A stretch of DNA of 64,000 bases, taken from contig NC_134465.1 of the NCBI RefSeq assembly GCF_047948215.1, positions 11,694,522 to 11,758,521 on the forward strand. The letters run 5' to 3'. Position numbers and translations under genes: made by a program. This stretch comes from Lycorma delicatula. Its lineage: Eukaryota; Arthropoda; Insecta; Hemiptera; Fulgoridae. The notes under the pieces are model-generated. The model was not told the DNA's origin. It saw only the letters and a list, made by a program, of their open reading frames with translations, and did no database searches. This document shows, piece after piece, positions 11,745-21,790 of the stretch (positions are counted from its first letter, which is position 1; every line of letters begins with the position of its first letter).

Positions 11745-13000
11745 TACAAAATCGCCATTTCGTTTCAAACACACTTTTGATAACGCGACTGAAGCTTCTT
11801 CAAACCCGTTGCATAAAATTCTATCACCTGGGATTGTAGCCGCTTTTGCGCTGAGATTTTCAACTCTTTTTCCTCGAATCGTTGAGACGAAAGTCAGTTT
11901 TTGAGTTGTAGGAACAGATATTAATCACCGGGCGTGAAATCACGACTGTAACGGAACGATAAAAAATCTCCACTCCGTTTTTTTAATTGTTTCTCTTGTA
12001 CAGCCGTCTGCACAACGGTTTATGCAACCGTATGTCTACATATTTCGTAAAGATGAAATATTCCTGATCTCACCATTCCCCGTCTTCGGTTCTGAATGGC
12101 ACGACGCGATTTAGAAATCGATTCACAATGGACTTGTGATGCGATAAATGTTTCAGGTTTCGTGAAATCAAACAAATGCACACCCTTTTGCTCCCAGAAT
12201 ACATTTACCGTGATTTTCCTTCGAGAGTGGGCGTTTAAATTTTTTCGGTTAAGGTGAACCGAAATCCTAGTAAAGGTAGTTAATTTTAAACAGCTTTGAA
12301 TACTACATTATGGATACCGGTATTCTTTGGTGGCTGGGTTTCAATTAACCACACATCTCAGGAACGGTCGACCTGAGACTGTACAAGACTACACCTTCAT
12401 TCACATTTATACATATCATCCTCATTCATCCTCTCTGAAGTAATGCCTTTCGGTAGTTCCGGAGGTTAAACAGAAAAAAAAATTAATCGGAATGACGTCA
12501 CTGCACGGATTTTTGTTTCGTCTCGGCACTGTCGTAAGAAATTCACATTTTGTCACCTGTACGATACGGGATGAAATTTCGTCTCCCTCAAGGTTAAAGC
12601 GGTCTAGAAAAGCATGTGCAGATGTCGTTCTGTGATCTTTGTGACCACATGTCAACATTTTCGACAACCATCGAGCACACAATTTAAAACAGACTAGATT
12701 ATCAGTCATGATTCCCAACAATATTATTCTTAAAATTCTTAAGAAAGACTGCTTAATCGTAAGCGACGATTTCTCTTACTTTTGAATTCACACGTTCAAA
12801 GAGATCGTCAGCCCAAACACTAGGCCTGCCACTTCTTTTTTCGTCGTAAACATTAAATCGGGCACCATCGCCTCACTTTTCCTTCATTAATTGTGGTACT
12901 CCTATATGTTTCACACAATTGACGGTGCATTACGTCCTCTTGCGTTTAGAAATCTAATCACTGATCGAACTTCCCAACACATTCCAAGAATTGATTTTTG
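11745..13000 (-). pseudogene. Mariner transposase pseudogene
   Basis: Read on minus with several frame changes. The N-terminus is WEVRSVIRFLNARGRN (near 12960). KKSGRPSVWADDLFERVNSK follows (near 12800), then FKLCARWLSKMLTCGHKDH (near 12650). The first catalytic aspartate is in a TGDK variant near 12555, followed by an early stop. After the SINE come KITVNVFWEQKGVHLFDF (near 12200) and SRRAIQNRRRGMV (near 12080), where the second aspartate region has decayed. The end is TGLKKLQSRYQKCV (near 11790). Stops and frameshifts are scattered through it, so it is long dead. It is a different lineage from the copy at 7.7 kb. Confidence 0.88.
12265..12482 (+). mobile_element. SINE B copy 2, 5'-truncated, nested in a mariner
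   Basis: Plus-strand SINE B. It starts within the region just after the B box (AAATCCTAGTAAAGG), contains TACCGGTATTCTTTGGTGG and GGTTTCAATTAACCACACAT, and ends in the family tail CATCCTCTCTGAAGTAATGCC and CCGGAGGTTAAACAG followed by A(9). The tRNA head is missing, as in ordinary 5' truncation during LINE-driven insertion. The mariner reading resumes on both sides. Confidence 0.85.
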
Positions 13001-13040
13001 ATTGTTTACGTTTACTACGTTAAATGAAAGAACTTTAAAA

Positions 13041-13672
13041 AAAACAACAAAAAAAGGAACAACCAATAAAAAATTACCTAAGGTTTAATATTTTGGCAGT
13101 GGTGAGTGAATTATGATAAAATTTTATTGTAATACATATTATTAAAATTTAATAATATTAAAAGTTAAATCGGCTAAAAAAATTAAAAATAAAAAGATAT
13201 TTTTAAACTCTGATCGGCTGCTCTACCACCAATACTGCCCCAGAAGTATTTTTTTTTTTTTAGGTCACTTGTATATATATTTTGCCAAGGAAGACATAAA
13301 AAAAATTGGTTAAAAAACATACAATAAATAAATTTTTTTTTTTCGATTTCTGGGGAAGAAGGAATTTTAGGAAGATAAAAAAGAAATAGAAAGATAAAGC
13401 ATGCACGCATGTACTGAGCTAAATATAAAGTGAGAGTTATATTCGAAAAAGTTTGACAAAATTAACTCCAGAACTTTATCGACATATTATTATCCGATAG
13501 TGTACAAAATTTCATCAAAAATAGGTTAATCCAGTCAAACGTTATTAAGCCTCAAACACGCCAACACACCTACATACGTACGAATGAACATTATCCCCCC
13601 ACTTTTTTGGAAGTTCCTGGATCATGAAAGACAAAAAAAAACCATACAAAAAAAACCACAGCTAATTTTTAC
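13041..13672. other. AT-rich noncoding stretch with a faint old repeat
   Basis: Mostly A/T runs. At 13500-13600 a block CAAAATTTCATCAAAAATAG followed by ACCTACATACGTACGAA resembles a motif widespread in arthropod repeats (also seen inside repeat B), so an old repeat tail is likely. No gene was seen. Confidence 0.5.
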
Positions 13673-13714
13673 TTTGGTGGCATTATAGCTCTTTAGAGCT
13701 ATAATGCCACCAAA
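13673..13714. repeat. Perfect 20-bp inverted repeat with a 2-nt loop
   Basis: Left arm TTTGGTGGCATTATAGCTCT (13673-13692), spacer TT, and an exact reverse complement at 13695-13714. It could extrude a cruciform or fold as a hairpin. It has no T-tract or known family attached. Confidence 0.95.
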
Positions 13715-13967
13715 TAATTCCGTACAAATACCGGTCAGGAAACACATTTTTTTCCATTTACGGCTAACTAATGGTTTCACCCAGATTTCTGTTTTCAAGA
13801 TCAAATAATGCTACAGTAAAACTCTACGGACACAAATTATTAAGCGAAATTAGTATTTTTATATAGAATATCACGTGTAAAACTGAAGTCCAAAAACCAC
13901 ACTTTTTTACATTTTGGTGTAAAATTTACTTTTACGCCAAAATATTACAAAAATGTATATTGTATAT

Positions 13968-14001
<34 letters not shown>
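13715..14001. other. Noncoding stretch ending in (TA)n
   Basis: A second small imperfect hairpin lies at 13907-13945 (TTTTGGTGTAAAA against TTTTACGCCAAAA). A (TA)n tract at 13972-14001 abuts the solo LTR. Confidence 0.7.
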
Positions 14002-14005
<4 letters not shown>

Positions 14006-14590
14006 GGAGAGGCGAGGAGATTTGTCAGGGATTCAACGTTTTGTGTTTCACTCATTTTTATTATTACAAGTGGAGAATATATAAGATTATAATAAAGTTC
14101 AATTAATAAAAACGAGTAGATAACTCGTACAATGAAATAATTACAAATGATAATTATCACTTATCAATAACTCAGTAGTACATGAATTATAATATAAGAT
14201 TAATTTAATTTAGAATTCAAATAATATTAAAACAACTTGCGATAGACCGAGGCTCAGGGAAATAACGAATTCGCGATCACCAGGACGTCTGTTCGATCTG
14301 GGTTCCAAAGCAAGACTGACTTTTCTCAATATTCTCAAATAATATGCCTACTGCATATTTCCTTTTCCTTATTAATTTTATGATACCCCTATCGTCCTGG
14401 GATCCCGACTACGTTGACAACCGTGTGCCTACCTAGGCCTAAGCCTACCGCAATAAAACAATTTAAACCTTATTCTACAAAATATTACTAGTAATAGTAC
14501 TTTTCTTAAAACTACTAAAAATACAGATATTCTAAAGAATATTCTCATCGTTTTGTCGGAAGATACTCCACTGTACTTTATTCTCCGACA
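14002..14590. mobile_element. Solo long terminal repeat (LTR)
   Basis: A 589-bp block starting TGTCGGAG and ending CTCCGACA, an 8-bp terminal inverted repeat of the TG...CA type seen on LTR retrotransposons. It sits inside (TA)n, with ATATATA on both sides, so a 4-6-bp target duplication is likely but cannot be measured. Internal AATAAA-like signals occur near 14095. No primer-binding site follows it and no gag-pol reading adjoins it. This points to a solo LTR left after recombination between two LTRs. The superfamily (Gypsy or BEL) cannot be assigned without the internal region. Confidence 0.72.
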
Positions 14591-15356
14591 TATATATTAA
14601 TAGTTAAGATATAAATTAACGGCGCTATTTCAAAATCAATCGATTTGAATTATAAAGATAAAAGTAAATAAACTAAAACAGCACGAATATTCATGACGAT
14701 GTAGGGTATCTCGATGCACTAGATTTAACCGGTAAGGTCACTCACTAAAATGAAGAAAGTTGAATAAAACCGCTACTATATATTAAAAAGAAAAAAACAA
14801 GAAAAATTAAATTAATTCCACTTAAAACAAGTGTAAGATACTTGTAGAGTATTTAGTTAAAAACACCTTTTAACTAAAGGTAATTTACATTAAACAACTT
14901 AAATTAACCGATAAAAAAAAATGTTGCGTTCTTTTAAATTTCAACGATAAAAATATATTTAAATAAAGAACTTCGCTTCAAGCTAGAATTTTTGTAAACA
15001 GAAGAAAAAACTTTTATAGACTTCAACTTTCAACTTCTGAATTCGGCACCGAATTCAAAAATTCCAATTAAAACAATATATTTTCACTTTTTAGATCGAT
15101 TTTTTTAAAAGCCGCTTTAATTTTACATTTATCAATGGTTTTTTATTTTAAAAAAAACCACGAAAACAAAAGCGTTCGCATGAAATGCAAAAGGCTATAA
15201 TCCAAATTTTACAATAAAAATAAATAAGAACGATGTACAAAATGGATGACCATTACCGAAGAGTTTCTGGAATGTTAGAATACATTAACACACTTTTTAA
15301 GTTTTCCAACTTATTTTTTCTTGTATTATTCTCAAATTATCTATTTACGCACTAAT
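14591..15356. other. AT-rich noncoding stretch
   Basis: I see no gene or repeat family here. Confidence 0.55.
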
Positions 15357-16260
15357 TTTTACTTCCTTGTACAAAGTAAAGGAAATATTGTGATCGCGAA
15401 AAATCTCGGTTTTCAGATTTCAACGAAAATATCAATTTTGATCTCCATGAATCCATTTTGACTAATTTCGGCGTGACATTTTTATCTCGCATATATCAAA
15501 AACGATTGGCCGTAGGATGTTGAAATTTTTGATTTAGGACTATCGCACCCCAACCCCGTAGGAGTAAGACGCCCACCTAGTGACGTTACCGGTCGCCACA
15601 TCACCCTCTCCGTTCCAAACCTTGTGGTTTACAGGAGGTCGTTTTTATTCCCTCCAACCGATTACATCTCAGTCATCAGCCAAGCCTCGGTCGGGATGCC
15701 ACCGATATAAATGCCTCGGGAGACATTTGCATCAGTAAATTACATATCAATCAAATTTCGCCTTCACGTAGGCCTCAAACGGTCATCTTTACATCCAACC
15801 TAACATGATTCCCTCAAACTAACCGACCGAAACCGCGGACCCCGCGCCTTCACAAATTTGACAACACCGTTCGTGACTGTGAACGCTTCAGAAAACGAAC
15901 GAGTTTAAAGTTAAATCAGTGCTACAATCGTACCGATAAAATGTTGTGTTCTACGCAACATAGAAATTCAGAAAGGACTATTGCAGCCCTTGTGTACCTC
16001 CCCTTTTGATTGGAATCGAGTGAACCAAAAGTGTCTAAAAAAAGCCCAAAATTCAAAATAAAATATTAATTAATATTTTATGGGGAATTAATATTTTTAT
16101 TTTATTATGGGGAAGGCACATCGGTCGACTTCATTACATTTTTTAACTTTTTTTTTTAATAAACTGATTTATTAATAATTAATAACCTCCGATTGTAAAA
16201 AAAAAATTACAATAAATAATAATTCAATCATAACAATAAAAAAAAAATATTAAAATAAAC
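15357..16260 (-). repeat. Interspersed repeat A, copy 3, split by an insertion
   Basis: The reverse-complement copy begins ACTTCCTTGTACAAAGTAAA and reads through TTGTGATCGCGAAAAATC, TCGGCGTGACA and CGTAGGATGTTGAAAT to 15547. It resumes at 15986 with GTGTACCTCCCCTTTTGATT. A 427-bp foreign block sits between. The distal part (after 16060) is divergent. Confidence 0.8.
15548..15974. mobile_element. 427-bp GC-richer insertion with 11-bp target duplication, family unknown
   Basis: The block interrupts repeat A and is bordered by GGACTATCGCA (15537-15547) and GGACTATTGCA (15975-15985), an 11-bp direct repeat with one mismatch. Its composition is clearly richer in G+C than the surroundings. No tRNA boxes, poly-A tail, inverted ends or clear reading frame were found. 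The duplication length suggests LINE-type target-primed insertion (a SINE or a 5'-truncated LINE end), but an LTR or DNA element is not excluded. Confidence 0.7.
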
Positions 16261-18027
16261 AAACCACTTCAGAGCAGGTTCATAGATTACGTTTACGGTT
16301 ATAAGCCGCCAGGAGGCGCGACAGTAGATGTATTTGTTCTAAACGGCTTCGTGGGTATTGAAAAATTTTTGATTTTATCATTTTTATACTGAATAAAACT
16401 GTACAGGTTTATTTGCTTCTTATTTTCCGGCTAACATATTGCATTTCATTCATTTTACAATGTATTTGATACACTAGACCGGTTCTATAACAATTAATTG
16501 CAAATCCTGATAAAAAAAAGTCGAATGAAAAATTTTAAAACAATCTGATGAGAATTTAACTCTCTATGACGTTTTTCAAAAACTGCTGTTTTTCCATCTG
16601 AAACATGTAACCGCATAAAATTTCAATATTTTTAACATGATAATACAACATAATGAAATTTAAACAAATATTTTTGACTGAACAGAGCGATAAAACTTCC
16701 GTACAATTCGAATATAGTTCTCTTCTAAAATATATCACATGCTTTTCCATCTTCCCTAGTATTGCTAACTAATGCTCCCCCCTCCCCCCACCCCCAATAA
16801 GTGCTTAGAAAATAACGCCAAATTATGTCCCGAGGTTCATAAATATTCATTTCTGTTGAAATTTAAAAAATTCGCGAGCATTAACAATTTATTTGGAATT
16901 ATAAGATATATATATTTTGTTTATTTGATTTCAAAAAGTTCAATTAACTCATTAATTACATTTTTTTTAGAAGTCAAACAGACAATAATATTATAAACAC
17001 ACACACACACACACAAATATAAAATCAAATTAAGTCTAATAGGATGTACGCTTGGCCAATGTAGCAAAGAAGGCCGTAAAAAAATAATATAATAAAAATT
17101 TTTATGTGTATCATCAACAGGCATGTCAAATCAGAAGGACAACGGGGATGATTCTCACGTAGAGAAAGAGAGAGATAACTAATGCGGTTAAGGGAAGGGA
17201 GTTTAACAAACTATTCGGACAACCGCAACGTGACACGGTATGGTGCTTAAAAAAAAAAAAAAAAAAAAATTAAAAGAGAAGGGAGAAAATCTATAAAGGC
17301 GAATAGGAGAGGAAAAAATGAGAAAAATTAAGAGGGAGAAGATAGGAGAAAGAGTAGTTTAAAGGTTATGCATGCATGCACATGCAGAAAAGTGAAATGT
17401 AATGCGAGCCTATACGGATAACGAATCGTTGGCAAGGCCATTTAAAAATAAAATGCCGTTCTAAAAAAAAAATAAAAATAAAGCGGTAACAAAACGTACT
17501 GGCAGCTGGACGAAACATAACACGCACAACTAGATCCGTCCTTTCTAGGCCAAACAAAAAAAAATACAGTTAACAGTAGGGGGTTCAGCGAACATCGCTG
17601 AATAGTGAATGTGGGTGACAGGTTCGACTACACAGGAAAGGACCGATGTAGACACAATTATACATATATATATATATATATATATACACTCACCCTTAAC
17701 CAAAAAATGTAAAATAATACTAACAATAACAAAAAATATAAATTGGACATCTACCTGCAGGTTTTTTTACACACTTTCTGAAAATATTCTAATAATCTTT
17801 ATTTATTTTATACAGTAATCTACGGACACACCGACCAGTCCTTTAATATTCACCGGGAATATTTAATTAAAAAACACTGTTACATTTAAAGGCGATCTAA
17901 ATTACCATTTACAATCTGGTGGAATGTAAAAATCATCCAAAAAGTTCTAGATTTAAATCCCGCAAATACATGGAATTTTCTACAGATCGCTATAAAATTT
18001 ACGTCTAATCTTCAACATAAAAAAAAA
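16261..18027. other. AT-rich noncoding stretch with simple repeats
   Basis: Contains (AC)n at 16998-17016, poly-A at 17249-17268 and (TA)n at 17662-17686. The open frames here are low-complexity or cross these tracts. No gene was recognised. Confidence 0.6.
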
Positions 18028-18880
18028 GCTGACGAGACAGTTGTTTCTGATGCACGGCTTACACACACAAAACTTAATTTAAAATATTTATCGTTTTATT
18101 TAAACGTAATATTTTTTCGTTTATTTAATTCAATGATCCTAACTAGCGCTAACTAAGCGCGCGCGCATACCGTATTTAATTCGCGCGCGTGTATCAGTAA
18201 TAGCGGCGACCGTAGGGCCTAACTAAACTAATATAGTTTCATAACTTACGTACAACAAATTTCGGTTGTACGGTCGGAATACTGGTGTAGCCGCGAGATT
18301 GAGTTCAACCGGGCGATTGAGTTCGAGACCCGGCCAAACCGATTACTTTTTTACACTGTAATATAATTCAATTATTTAATTCCTCCACTCCTCGCCCGTG
18401 ACGTCAAAACATGACAGACAACTACAACAGCATTTTTTGCGATAGAGGTGCGTTTTGGAAAAAACATTTTCTTGCAAATATTCTTATTTTTTAATCATTA
18501 ACAAATGCGCGTAAGAAAAATATAACATTAGGCGAAATCTCTAGATACTGAGGACGACCTAGTTCTACAACCTCTTCCCTTCGGCCTTTTAGGCTGAAAA
18601 TGTAAAGGCCGTTATAGAAGTAATCTGACCGCGTTTGATCGAAATAGGTCCAGTAGTTCTGGAGATGTAAGGTGATTTAGAAGCTAACACCGAACACACG
18701 GCACGTACATACGAACTTTCGGAATATCTCCATCCGCTTTTTTTGGTTTTTCTGGTTCCTTAGGTGTTGATCTTCGCGTCAATATCCGGTGAAAACCGCA
18801 TAAAACCAAATCGGACCGAATACAATACTTTCCCTTCTAAGCGATATAGTTCTGCTATAGCGCTATCTAGACTGGAAAAT
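18028..18880 (+). repeat. Interspersed repeat B, copy 1
   Basis: An ~850-bp repeat found three times (also 26929-27811 and 31990-32797). Shared blocks are TTGTTTCTGATGCACGGC, GCGCGCGCATACCGTATTTA, GAGTTCGAGACCCGGCCA, GGCGAAATCTCTAGATACTG, GGTGATTTAGAAGC and AGCGCTATCTAGAC at the right end. The GTTCGAGACCCGG block with TGTAGCCGCGAG about 50 nt upstream looks like Pol III B and A boxes, so a SINE-like origin for that part is possible. No protein is encoded. Confidence 0.85.
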
Positions 18881-19500
18881 AAAATTGAAAACTGTAATGC
18901 ACATCGTACTGGTATTTATTATAAGCGAATAAACAAGACAATATTTTTTTTTTCTTTTTTAAGATAACCCCGTGCATATATATTTCCTAAAATATTTCAT
19001 ATTTTATCTATGCAACTAATTTTTAATATTTATTTTATTCGCTCTCTCATTTTAACAAATAAAAGCGTTCTCGGTTTGATAATTATAGTATATATTTATT
19101 CATACAAAAAAACTTTTTAATAAAAATCCATTAGCGATTCCTAAATTGATGATTTTATATTAAAATTTAAAAACAGCGTATAAAATTTACTCCGTTTAAA
19201 GGACATATAAAACTCATTTTTTTTAAATTTAAAACTTCTACTAAATTATTTATTTAAATCAAGTGCAGAAGTGTGAAGCGTTTATATAATTGACAAACGA
19301 TAACCGAATCGTATCCGGAATTATTTGATTAAAATGCAACCTCAATCTGTAAATAATAAACAAAAATTTACTACCAGAAAAAAATACATACCTATAACAA
19401 ATTTAATCGGTAAATATTACTTAACCCAGGAAAGTCATATATATCAATCACTTAACACTTTCGATGGCTACCCGTCAATATCATCAAAACTTATCAATTA
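18881..19500. other. AT-rich noncoding stretch
   Basis: Nothing recognised. Confidence 0.55.
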
Positions 19501-20340
19501 AAAAATCCGATGTGGACACCGCATGACTTCCTGGTACGCCTATTAAATTACATATAAACATTTTTAAAAGTACATAAAATTTTATTTCATTAATAACTTC
19601 TGATATTTTTTCATAATTTTTTTTTTACAACGAGAGGTTAATAATTATTAATAAATCAATATATTTAAATTTTTAAAAAAAGTTAAAAAAGGAAATGAAG
19701 TGTTATTCGAACCGATTTAGCTTTCCCTTATAAGATCCAAATATTCATTAATTAAATTGTTTTTAAATTATAACACTGGAACCGATGAAAATAAGTACCG
19801 CTTATGATATATCGTTCAAAAGCTCTCAATGAGGACTTATTACTGCAGTTAAGAAAAGTTTAAAATCCAAGTGGTTTTTGACGTCGGGCTTTTTTGGACA
19901 CTTTTGGTTCAGTCGATTGCAATCAAAAGGGGGGGGTTCAGTCGATTGCAATTAAAATTATAACACTGGAACCGATGAAAATAAGTACCGCTTATGATAT
20001 ATCGTTCAAAAGCTCTCAATGAGGACTTATTACTGCAGTTAAGAAAAGTTTAAAATCCAAGTGGTTTTTGACTTCGGGCTTTTTTGGACACTTTTGGTTC
20101 AGTCGATTGCAATCAAAAGGGGAGGTGCACAACCAGATGTTACAACAGTTTTAAAACAAAAATTTCAACAACCTACGGCAAGTTGTTATTGAGTTATGCG
20201 AGATACATACGTAAGTACGTCACGCCGAAACAAGTCAAAATGGATTCACGGAGGTCAAAATTAATATTTCCGTTGAAATGTGATAACCGAAATTTTTTGC
20301 GATCACAATACTTCATTTACTGTGTAGAAGGAAGTAAAAT
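19501..20340 (+). repeat. Interspersed repeat A, copy 4, with internal duplication
   Basis: Same orientation as copy 1, from ATCCGATGTGGACACCGCAT to GAAGGAAGTAAAA. It is longer than the other copies because a 190-bp segment is present twice in tandem. Confidence 0.87.
19765..20124. repeat. Recent 190-bp tandem duplication inside repeat A
   Basis: The segment starting AAATTATAACACTGGAACCG at 19765 recurs at 19955, a shift of exactly 190 bases. Both copies run through CGTTCAAAAGCTCTCAATG to TCGATTGCAATCAAAAGGGG. I found only one clear substitution between them (GACGTCGGG against GACTTCGGG), so the duplication is young relative to the repeat itself. Confidence 0.92.
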
Positions 20341-20345
20341 GATTT

Positions 20346-20819
20346 AAAAATTATTATTTCATCAAACAATTCAAAAAATTTGCATTTATATACATAGTTC
20401 TGTCGATTTAAAATTGAATAATTTTGCATAATCGATATATCTACGAATAATAGTATCTTTTTGATAATTTACATATACACACAAGCAGGGCATTCACATA
20501 GTACGGCAACCTTTAAAATATATTTTCATCGGTTAAACATAGAAAAAAGAAATTTAGCAATGTTGAAACGATTTTTTTTTTGTACATGATCTAAATGGAA
20601 AGGGTGGAATTGCGACATCATTCTAAAGGCCATTGATAAACGAAAGTACTCGCGTAAAAAAAAAATAATCTTAAATTCTCGGCTGCAATTAAATTATGCC
20701 TGAAATGCGATACAATATTTCTACGTTTTAAGTAAATCTTGTAACCCATCGCACTGTGAAATCGCATCGTTTACGACTCGTATATTAAGCGTATGAGCGC
20801 TACCCACGGGATGTTAGGG
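20346..20819. other. AT-rich noncoding stretch
   Basis: No gene or repeat family recognised. Confidence 0.5.
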
Positions 20820-21790
20820 AGACCTAACATTTGTACAGCACATCTCATATTACCGACCCCGTCCGAAATAATAAGGAGCTAAGCCCGGACTATATGGTGG
20901 GTGATTGTAAATTTCCCATCCAAATGTTCTCGGTAAATCACGTGTCGGACGCGCAAAACCAGGACCTGCATTATCGTGCAGCAGAAGGACGCCGTCGGTC
21001 AGCCGCCCACGTCTCCGATTTTGAATGGTTCGCCGAAACTTAAGTAGAGTTTCGCAGTAGGTTTCTACATTTATAGTCGTTCCACGCGGCAAATCAGCAG
21101 TACGCCAAACCGATCCCAAAAGACTGCGGTCATTAGTTTACGTCCAGCAAATGGCTGCGGCTTGACCTTTGTCGGTGTGGTTGGTGATTGAGGATGACGC
21201 ATTCACTTGACTGCCGTTTTCTCTCTGCCGTGTAATACGAAATCCACGTTTCACGGCCCGTAACTATCGGGTTAAGGATCTAAACGCCTTTTTCTGTACA
21301 GCGCATCAAAAATTCCAAAACAGATCCCATTCCGATTTTTTGTGACGTTCCGTTAAGAAGTGCGGCACACGACGTGTACAAAATTTTCTGAAGCCTAAAC
21401 GTTCATGAACGATGCGACCGATAGCAGATTTTTAAACGTCAGGAAAGAGAAGGGCCAGGTCGGAAATCGTTGAGCGACGATCCTTTCTGATTTCATCATC
21501 GACGCGTTTCAACAAGTCCTCGGTGATTATCGAGGGCCTCACCGAACGTTCTTAGTTTACATCTTGCACATTATTTCTACGCCTTTCAAACAACTTTCGG
21601 ACGTTTCCTGAATTCATTACTACCGCTGTACACAGTAACAAACTGTCTATAAATTTCAGCCGCCTAGACGTTTTGACGGTTTAAAAAACGTATGACTCTA
21701 CGTAAATCATGTTCGGCGGCAACATCGATTTTCCTTTTAATTTTATAACGTAATAACTTACACGTAATCAAAGATACATCAACGCGACAA
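20820..21790 (-). pseudogene. Mariner transposase remnant (third lineage)
   Basis: Read on minus. The N-terminus is HDLRRVIRFLNRQNV, then a stop, then AAEIYRQFVTVY (near 21650-21720). Further on come RPSIITEDLLKRVDDEIRK (near 21500) and LGFRKFCTRRVPHFLT (near 21380). The first catalytic motif is TGRETWISYYTAERKRQS (near 21250), with arginine replacing the catalytic aspartate. RGTTINVETYCETLLKFRR, QNRRRGRLTDG and LLHDNAGP keep the second aspartate (21090-20950). HPPYSPGLAP has lost the third. Stops and shifts are frequent. I could not define terminal inverted repeats, so the element borders are uncertain. Confidence 0.9.

Larger units (their letters stand above)
11636..13040 (-). mobile_element. 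Mariner element interrupted by a SINE
   Basis: The left border carries an inverted-repeat-like TACGAGGGACGGTTCAAAAG at 11636, the expected 3' end of a minus-strand mariner. The right border is not clear and is placed at about 13040, where the match to the transposase N-terminus fades. A SINE B copy is inserted at about 12265-12482. Without it the element is close to the usual 1.2-1.3 kb. Confidence 0.8.
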
